A DNA stretch of 64,000 bases from NCBI GenBank assembly GCA_037126765.1, contig JBBCBC010000012.1, positions 5,766,001-5,830,000 of the forward strand, given 5' to 3'. The translations under genes and the position numbers were made by a program. Every line of letters starts with the position of its first letter. The first letter of the stretch is position 1. Source of the DNA: Stenogyne calaminthoides (Eukaryota; Streptophyta; Magnoliopsida; Lamiales; Lamiaceae). Of the stretch, positions 58,165 through 64,000 are shown in pieces. The notes below the pieces were generated by a model that saw only the letters and a program-made list of their open reading frames with translations, was not told the DNA's origin and searched no databases.

Positions 58165-58236
58165 CAATGCATTACTGAACCAAGTTTACTCAGCTTAGTT
58201 CAGATTGCTTCAGCTGGCTTCCCATATGAACCTCAG
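58165..58236 (-). other. probable 3'-UTR exon of the DnaJ gene
   Basis: An acceptor TTCTATTGAAAG precedes 58236 and the donor CATTG|GTAAGC follows 58165. The 72-bp segment has no open frame of interest. Confidence 0.4.
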
Positions 58237-58390
58237 CTTTCAATAGAAACACAAAAATGTAGCAAAACCACATTAAAATGAATTAGTGAATCTTCATATT
58301 ATTGACTTAAAAAACATGCATAATCATAACTCACCAGCAATAATACCCCAATTAAAAGGGCAATACTGGTAGCTTTCTGGGACTACTTAC

Positions 58391-58461
58391 ACTGGTGCAT
58401 ATATAGTTCCCATCAAATTTTCACCTTCCTTACTTCAAGGTGATCATATTCACATTTCTTC
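58391..58461 (-). other. probable 3'-UTR exon of the DnaJ gene
   Basis: The acceptor TCTGTCTGCAG lies before 58461, and the donor CCAGT|GTAAGT after 58391. An alternative donor GAA|GTAAGG lies inside. Confidence 0.45.
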
Positions 58462-59268
58462 CTGCAGACAGAGAACAGTAAGTGTGAGGCCAATATGATT
58501 TGTGTAGGTGTAGACTCCGAAATTAATAAATTTCGGTTTCTACAGCAGGTTTAATAAATGAGCAAAGAAAACTACCTTCTTTGGGTACATGCGATGTTTT
58601 TAATGGACTTCTCGGATCTCAAATGAGATTTGTGTGATATGATTGACCATCGCATCGTTCTTGGTAATTATTTAAACAAAGTATATCACCTTTTGATTGG
58701 GACAACATTCATATTTGAGCCAAGAAAAGTTGGCCACAAAAACAAAGCTAAGATCATGGTAAAATCTGTCATGCTTATTTAGAAAGTATCACAAGACCAA
58801 ACTTATGGAGTAATACTTGTAGCTTTCCAAATACAAAAGTAAACAGTAACACCTATGAATATTTTGACAAATTAAATATCTTAGCCTCTTGAGCAAATGT
58901 GGGACTGAATATCCTTTGCTTTCACGTGATTTTCTCGGTGAGATCCATCAATTATCCTTCAATAAGCATCAAGTATTTAAAGATTGACAAGATCAGCATA
59001 GAGAGAATGTTGAACTGGGAAAAACGCACTAATATAAATTAATTAAAAGCTGAATCTTTCAAAAAAATAGGCCTATTCATGGCTTAAAGCATCAATGAGG
59101 CATTACAAAATAAAGACATGGGGATTTAAGCAAAAGTAAGCATACAAATGACACATATGGCATAAAACCACAGAAACGTTTATCATTCCTAGTATACATG
59201 TTGAACAAATATGATCACCAAGAAAAACTTACTGCTATTCCGAAACTATTCAGAAATTAGAAAAAGAA

Positions 59269-61533
59269 CTACCTAAACTGCATCCAAGCTTTCCGATATT
59301 CGGGATTCAGAAACAGAAGCTCCAATCTTCTTTTTTTATTTCTCCTAGAGTATGTCAGAAGGGGCTTGGTATCTTCAGAACTTGTCTCCTTAACATGAGG
59401 TTGTCCAGAAACTCTTCCCTCAGCTGAATCAAGATCTGTAGTCACGTTGAGAAGCTCCAAAGGGAGTGCAGCAGGATCCAACTCGTAGCAATTCTTAGGA
59501 GCATTCTCAGCTTCTAGCCCACTCAGGACGTAGAAAGGGACCTGATGAGAGAATCTAAACATCTGTTTCCTCGAAATTGTTCTCTGATCCAAGAGTTGGT
59601 TGAAGACTGACGTGAAGCCAGGCACTTTAACTAGTGGAGCAACCAAGATGCCTCTATCTTCAGTGTAGTCTTCAAGTACCACCACCACATCATATTTATG
59701 TATTATTTCAGCAGCAGTAGTCTCATCCCAATCAGGGGACCAGTTCCGGTACAATGCCCAAACATCCCCTTTTGTTGGGAAAATCTGAATCACACCTCTT
59801 GCCCCCTTTACTGACTTAACTGGATGAGAGAAAGAATATAATCTTTTACTGATTACACTCTTTCCAGCCCTAAAATTTCCACTAGTCTTGGTGAAGCCAG
59901 AAGGTATCCAAACGAGGGGCCCAAATTCAGAACTGGACTTTGAGTTCAACCAGCTAATTTGCATCTTAAAAGGGCATCTGGATAGGACATGTTGAACCAG
60001 AGCATAATAACGAGGCATGCCATCATCGTCATCATATGCAGCCCATATTTGACCCTCAGTGAAGGATTCCTCTATTCTGTCATTGTCAAAATTGTGGAAG
60101 TTGGCGTCTGGAACAACCATCGACTCATATTCATCAGGTGGATCAATTACAGTCTCTTCCACATTTGGAGATAAACCATCTGTGCTTTTATCTGTCCTTG
60201 GATGGATGCCAGTACCAACTTGATCCAATGTATCCAAAGAATCCCTTCTTCTATTCACTCTCTTCAAATGCGGAGAGTCAGATTTTGCATAATTCCATTT
60301 GTTTAGCTGGTTAGGAATATCCAGCTTTGCCTTGCTCATCAGCATTACACGCAGCTGAGTCTTAGATAACTCCTCAACACTGTTTGGTTGTTGTTCTGCT
60401 GCCCCTTGGCACTTTTGCCTATCTTTTCGTCTCCTTTTCAGTGGCTTCTCTCTCTGAAGACCACCAGAAACAGTAGACGGGGCTGAACCTGTTCCCAAAT
60501 TGTCTGGTCCTCTTTTGGCATGCTCAATAGACGGCTGGCTTCGATCATCTTGCGTGGTTCTTGCAACTGAGGGTGACATATGTGTGGTACCACCTGATGC
60601 AACAACCGGATCTTGTTTCCGTTGAGGGGGAGTGCTACTTTTGGCAAAAGGAGCAGACACCGCTGTTGCCAAAAAAGGCTGCCGGCAGCGAGGACATAGA
60701 AGTGTCTGATCCAGATAAATCTTCTGAAATTCGTACATTACCTTGCACCCATTGCAGCTCGTCCAAAATGACTCAGGGTTTGACGAGCAAGTTCTGGGGT
60801 TTGACTGGTTTTTTAAACAAGCAAACCAACTCTGACGCTTTCGAGCAGCAGAGGCTGGTGCTGGAGTCTTTTGATGCTGGGGAATCGGTGGAGGATTTCT
60901 GGCAGAACTTTGCTGATTACCAGAAAGTGGAACATTCATAGAGCTGGTTCCAGTTGTTGGATTAAGTGTTCGGGGTGGAGTGTAGTGTGAACTGGCAGCT
61001 GGCGGGGACCACTGATGACTTGGGTGGTGCGAAGAAGAAGACGGTTGGCTGGGGGTAGTATATGGTCGAGTAAATACAGGCGAAGGATTAGTGGCATGAG
61101 TTTTTGAATTGAAGCTGCCAGCCTGATTTGAAGCTCTTAGGTTCAGCATCATATCATATGCACTTCTTTGGTCTTTATTGGATAGCACCCCCCATGCCTG
61201 AGAAAGGATCATGAAGGCACCAGCTGCCCCGTCTACCTTGTTTTTGTCAGGATGAATGGACAAAGCCATTCTTTTATACTGCTTCCGCATAGTTTCTTCG
61301 TCAGCGGAAGGATCTACACCCAATATTCCATAATAGTCCACTTTACCATTTCTGGTGTGCTCGTGTGCAACATAAACATTGATGACGTCAAGAAACTGCG
61401 ACAGACCTTCAAGCTCCGGGAAGAGATCTTGAGCCTTTAGAGCCAACTTCTTTGCTCCGATAAAATCTCTCTCTTTTAACTTATTCTCCGCAAATACTTT
61501 GGCCCTGATAGCTTCACCTTTATTGCATTCCAT
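59269..61533 (-). CDS. DnaJ (J-domain) protein with zinc ribbon and DUF3444
   Basis: A single coding exon gives 754 residues from ATG at 61533 to TAG at 59269. Order: N-terminal helical region (1-60), J domain (66-130) with the Hsp70-stimulating HPD at 94-96, a Ser/Pro/Thr-rich linker (140-230), a zinc ribbon with C260, C263, C280 and C283, a basic stretch LKRRRKDR (365-372), and DUF3444 (about 488-696) with EGQIWAAYDD and WALYRNW. A basic tail RRNKKRR (730-736) could be a nuclear localisation signal. This is a plant-specific J-protein class, expected to recruit Hsp70, possibly in the nucleus; client and role are unknown. The start Met begins the conserved MECNK..AIRAK family opening. The reading frame is intact. 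Confidence 0.93.
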   Translation of the reverse strand: MECNKGEAIRAKVFAENKLKERDFIGAKKLALKAQDLFPELEGLSQFLDVINVYVAHEHTRNGKVDYYGILGVDPSADEETMRKQYKRMALSIHPDKNKVDGAAGAFMILSQAWGVLSNKDQRSAYDMMLNLRASNQAGSFNSKTHATNPSPVFTRPYTTPSQPSSSSHHPSHQWSPPAASSHYTPPRTLNPTTGTSSMNVPLSGNQQSSARNPPPIPQHQKTPAPASAARKRQSWFACLKNQSNPRTCSSNPESFWTSCNGCKVMYEFQKIYLDQTLLCPRCRQPFLATAVSAPFAKSSTPPQRKQDPVVASGGTTHMSPSVARTTQDDRSQPSIEHAKRGPDNLGTGSAPSTVSGGLQREKPLKRRRKDRQKCQGAAEQQPNSVEELSKTQLRVMLMSKAKLDIPNQLNKWNYAKSDSPHLKRVNRRRDSLDTLDQVGTGIHPRTDKSTDGLSPNVEETVIDPPDEYESMVVPDANFHNFDNDRIEESFTEGQIWAAYDDDDGMPRYYALVQHVLSRCPFKMQISWLNSKSSSEFGPLVWIPSGFTKTSGNFRAGKSVISKRLYSFSHPVKSVKGARGVIQIFPTKGDVWALYRNWSPDWDETTAAEIIHKYDVVVVLEDYTEDRGILVAPLVKVPGFTSVFNQLLDQRTISRKQMFRFSHQVPFYVLSGLEAENAPKNCYELDPAALPLELLNVTTDLDSAEGRVSGQPHVKETSSEDTKPLLTYSRRNKKRRLELLFLNPEYRKAWMQFR

Positions 61534-61555
61534 TTTAAGATATATTAGCCTTAAC

Positions 61556-63123
61556 CTAGTAAATCAAAAGAATGATTGTAAAAATAAGATTTTAGCAGAA
61601 AAATAATATCACGATTTACAAAGAATTCACAATGCAGTGAGAAGATGTATGAATCAGTACTTTTTAAATTCACCTATGTGCTCAATGAAGTCTAATAAAA
61701 TTGATAAACTTAACAAATTTCAAGCAAAGACATAACAATAACTTTAAGAATGAACGTCGGAATTTGGATTGAAATATTAATAATAATAATAAATGAATGT
61801 ATTTCTAAAGAAACTTTCTGGGATTAAAGCTACATATCTAACATATGAGTCAATAAAGCTTATATGCACACATGTTAACAATTATATAAGTACTTACAGT
61901 GCATGCTTAATAGGTTTGTGAGTAAGAAAGATATAAAAGGATCTGCTTTTTATTACAAAAAAGGCTTTACTAAACTCAAGAGAGTTAAAGATTATTACCA
62001 GAAACGTGGGTATCTTACAGTTATAACATATGTGCCACTACCTATATCATTATAAGTAAATGTAATGACGTACAAAGAGTTAACTCATTAATAATAAATT
62101 TAAAAGTAGCGCAGCAATTCCCGAAATGGAAGTCTACCCTTCACTAAATTCAGCACACATCCAGGCCATCATATCAATTGTAAGTGGGGCAAACAAAGAT
62201 AATTGCAAATATGCTATTGCAACAAGGGGATGTTTTTCTCAGGGAACTTCAAAATCGGGATTTTGTGTATAGAAATAAAGGGTAAGCGGCAAACCCACAA
62301 ATGGATAACTGTAATACCGAACTTTTCAAACCCGTAAATCATATTGGCGCTAGAACCACATGCATCTACATATGCACACACATGATTTTCATAATAAAAC
62401 AGCATAAACAAGCAGATTTTTATAAAAAAAAAAAAATTAAAGCTGATCATCAAATATCAATTCTGTACATTTGGGAAGTTCATGCTTTGTTCTTCAGAGA
62501 AACATGTTTTCAGATGATAATGATAATCTAAGCTTCAAAAGGGTCCTGGCAAAAAAAATAAAAAGTATTGATATACCTATGCTTCATATGGATCCTGGCA
62601 ATTCTTTGTCTTCTTCTTTATTTTCTTTTTCTTTTTTATTAGAGAACTTCCTCAGATCTAAAACCAACAATCTAAAAATATTCAGAGTATATCTTAGCAA
62701 TGCTAGAATTTCACACAATCTTAAACCCTAGGCATATAATGCTTCAATCACTCCCAGTCTAATTTCAATGAGAATGATGCAAGAATGTTCTAGATCTCGG
62801 CATTGATATTCAAGCAAAAAACATAAAGGTGAAAAAAAATTATATACAACATCGAAATTAACTGAGATTAAGTCTGGAAGAAAATATTCCAAGAAAGAAA
62901 AAAACTGGAAAAGAGACAAGAATCACATAAAACTCCAATTGACTTAGAAATAATCAACCTTGATCAGAATTTACAGCATGCAAACTCACCAATGCATTGA
63001 TTCAACAAAAACCCTCAATCCCAACTTGCATATCAGTATAAACTCATAAAACTTGATTTGATTAAAGATTAAAACATGGAAACAATCGTATGAGAATTCA
63101 GGTAGAGAAGTGAAGAAGTATAC
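61556..63123 (-). other. 5'-UTR intron of the DnaJ gene
   Basis: On the minus strand the donor CACTAG|GTATAC is at 63123 and the acceptor TTTACTAG ends at 61556, 22 bases before the ATG. The 1.57-kb interval is AT-rich with no coding signal, as expected of an intron. Two alternative acceptors are possible nearby, so the border is moderately sure. Confidence 0.55.
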
Positions 63124-63240
63124 CTAGTGGTGATTGCTTTAGGGGACGGCTGCTGAATTTACCTCAGAGCAGAAGACAAATAAGCGGAGTTTTCAGGATG
63201 TTTGCAAGAACTATAAAAATGGAGCTTTTATTCTGAGCGT
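63124..63240 (-). other. 5'-UTR first exon of the DnaJ gene
   Basis: The GC-richer stretch with GGGGACGGCTGCTG and TCTGCTCTGAGG precedes the donor at 63123. The transcription start is not resolved, and no convincing TATA box was seen upstream. Confidence 0.4.
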
Positions 63241-63932
63241 CTTTTCCAAAAATCTGTAAAGGAAAATTGTAATAAATGTGTGTAGAGATTTTTCTTGGGA
63301 GCCACCTTTTTTTGGGGGAAAGTTTTGGAGCTGCATGTATTAAACCCTAATCATAGTTTAAATTTAACCATAATCATTATGTGAAATTAATGTGTAATCT
63401 ACCCCAGCATATGCTATAAATTAGAGTGCTTTTCTGAATTTTGTTTAGATTGTATTTTGAATTATTGCCATATTTGCTTGATATTTCACATTTTCAAAAA
63501 TAAAAAAGTAAATTTCTTGGATACTTTTCTTTTTTTTTTTTTAATTCTGAATTATTGAAAGTATAAAACTATTACATAAGAAATATTAAAAAAAAAAATC
63601 TTTTAATTTCTATGTTGGGCCAGGTCCAAATATAATCTAAAATAAAATTTCATTTTTTCATGAATTTGGTGAGTGGTAATACCATTCACCATGAACATGG
63701 AATTAATGAAATTTTCCATTCTAATTATATGGAAAGATTATGTGTTGTAAAACCATAAAGCCAAAACAAAAGAAACCGCGTTTACAGCTGCAATACCAGC
63801 AACACTTAAATGTCTTATGGTTTTTCTCATTTGAGACAACCTTTCTGGTAATCTTATGAGGTCAGCAGTGAGGTATCTTTATAATATATGTATATATGTA
63901 TGTATACACTCGCACATATATAAATATGTATA
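63241..63932. other. upstream intergenic region of the DnaJ gene
   Basis: AT-rich with homopolymer runs and a TATG/TATA microsatellite at 63880-63932. No gene is recognised. Confidence 0.5.
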
Positions 63933-64000
63933 TACTCCCTCTGACCCAAAATGTTTGTCGTTTAAGAACGTTTCACACGAATTAAGAAAGTCCATTAAAT
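63933..64000. mobile_element. edge of a Stowaway-like MITE
   Basis: TACTCCCTCTGACCCAAAAT matches the plant Stowaway terminus (TA then CTCCCTCCGTCCC) and is followed by the usual ATGTTTGTCG-type subterminal sequence. The element continues beyond the window. Confidence 0.6.

Overview
The window is plant nuclear DNA. It contains intron-containing genes with GT-AG splice sites, long AT-rich spacers, nested LTR retrotransposons, MITEs and tRNA-like repeats. A class-I sesquiterpene synthase of the TPS-a type, a plant DnaJ protein with a DUF3444 tail and a fragment of a pollen-receptor-kinase-like gene point to a eudicot. An asterid such as a mint relative is plausible, but this is inference. Only two genes look intact.

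Layout. 1-5175: the 3' part of a Tat-lineage Ty3/gypsy element with a spliced antisense accessory gene and its LTR. 5240-7936: the 3' end of an Angela/Tork-like Ty1/copia element (RT tail, RNase H, 1.85-kb LTR). 8109-11647: first copy of an unusual non-autonomous LTR family, called family A here. It has LTRs of about 1.55-1.8 kb and almost no internal domain. 12769-13459: a hAT-like MITE. About 14900-15245: a pollen-receptor-kinase-like pseudogene. 15357-31026: a Sirevirus (SIRE-type copia) with gag, pol and an env-like third gene. It is broken by a complete family-A element (17274-20764), a family-A fragment (21453-22134) and a related solo LTR (23016-24569). 31190-33005: minisatellite, CACTA end and dispersed repeats.

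33308-40083: a seven-exon terpene synthase on the plus strand that translates without interruption to 558 residues. It has RRx8W, RDR, DDIYD and DDMVGYGFE motifs, and its introns are loaded with MITEs. 40166-50178: a small non-autonomous LTR element begins 82 bp after the synthase stop codon and is bounded by the duplication AACAC. Nested in it are a family-A element with three LTRs (40203-45755, duplication GTTAT), a solo LTR of the Angela-like family (46814-48134, duplication CTTCC) and a hAT MITE (48342-49178, duplication CTCAAACC). 51335-53116: another family-A solo LTR (duplication CAAGT). 53591-53890: three tandem tRNA-like units. 54630-56276: foldback elements. 57240-63240, minus strand: a DnaJ/DUF3444 gene whose coding exon is uninterrupted, with one 5'-UTR intron and apparently several 3'-UTR introns. 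63933-64000: the edge of a Stowaway-like MITE.

The main novelty candidate is family A. It is essentially two LTRs around a 137-424 bp spacer holding a tRNA-iMet primer-binding site, often in tandem copies, and a polypurine tract that sits in the loop of a conserved palindrome. The two host genes are not functionally linked by anything visible here.
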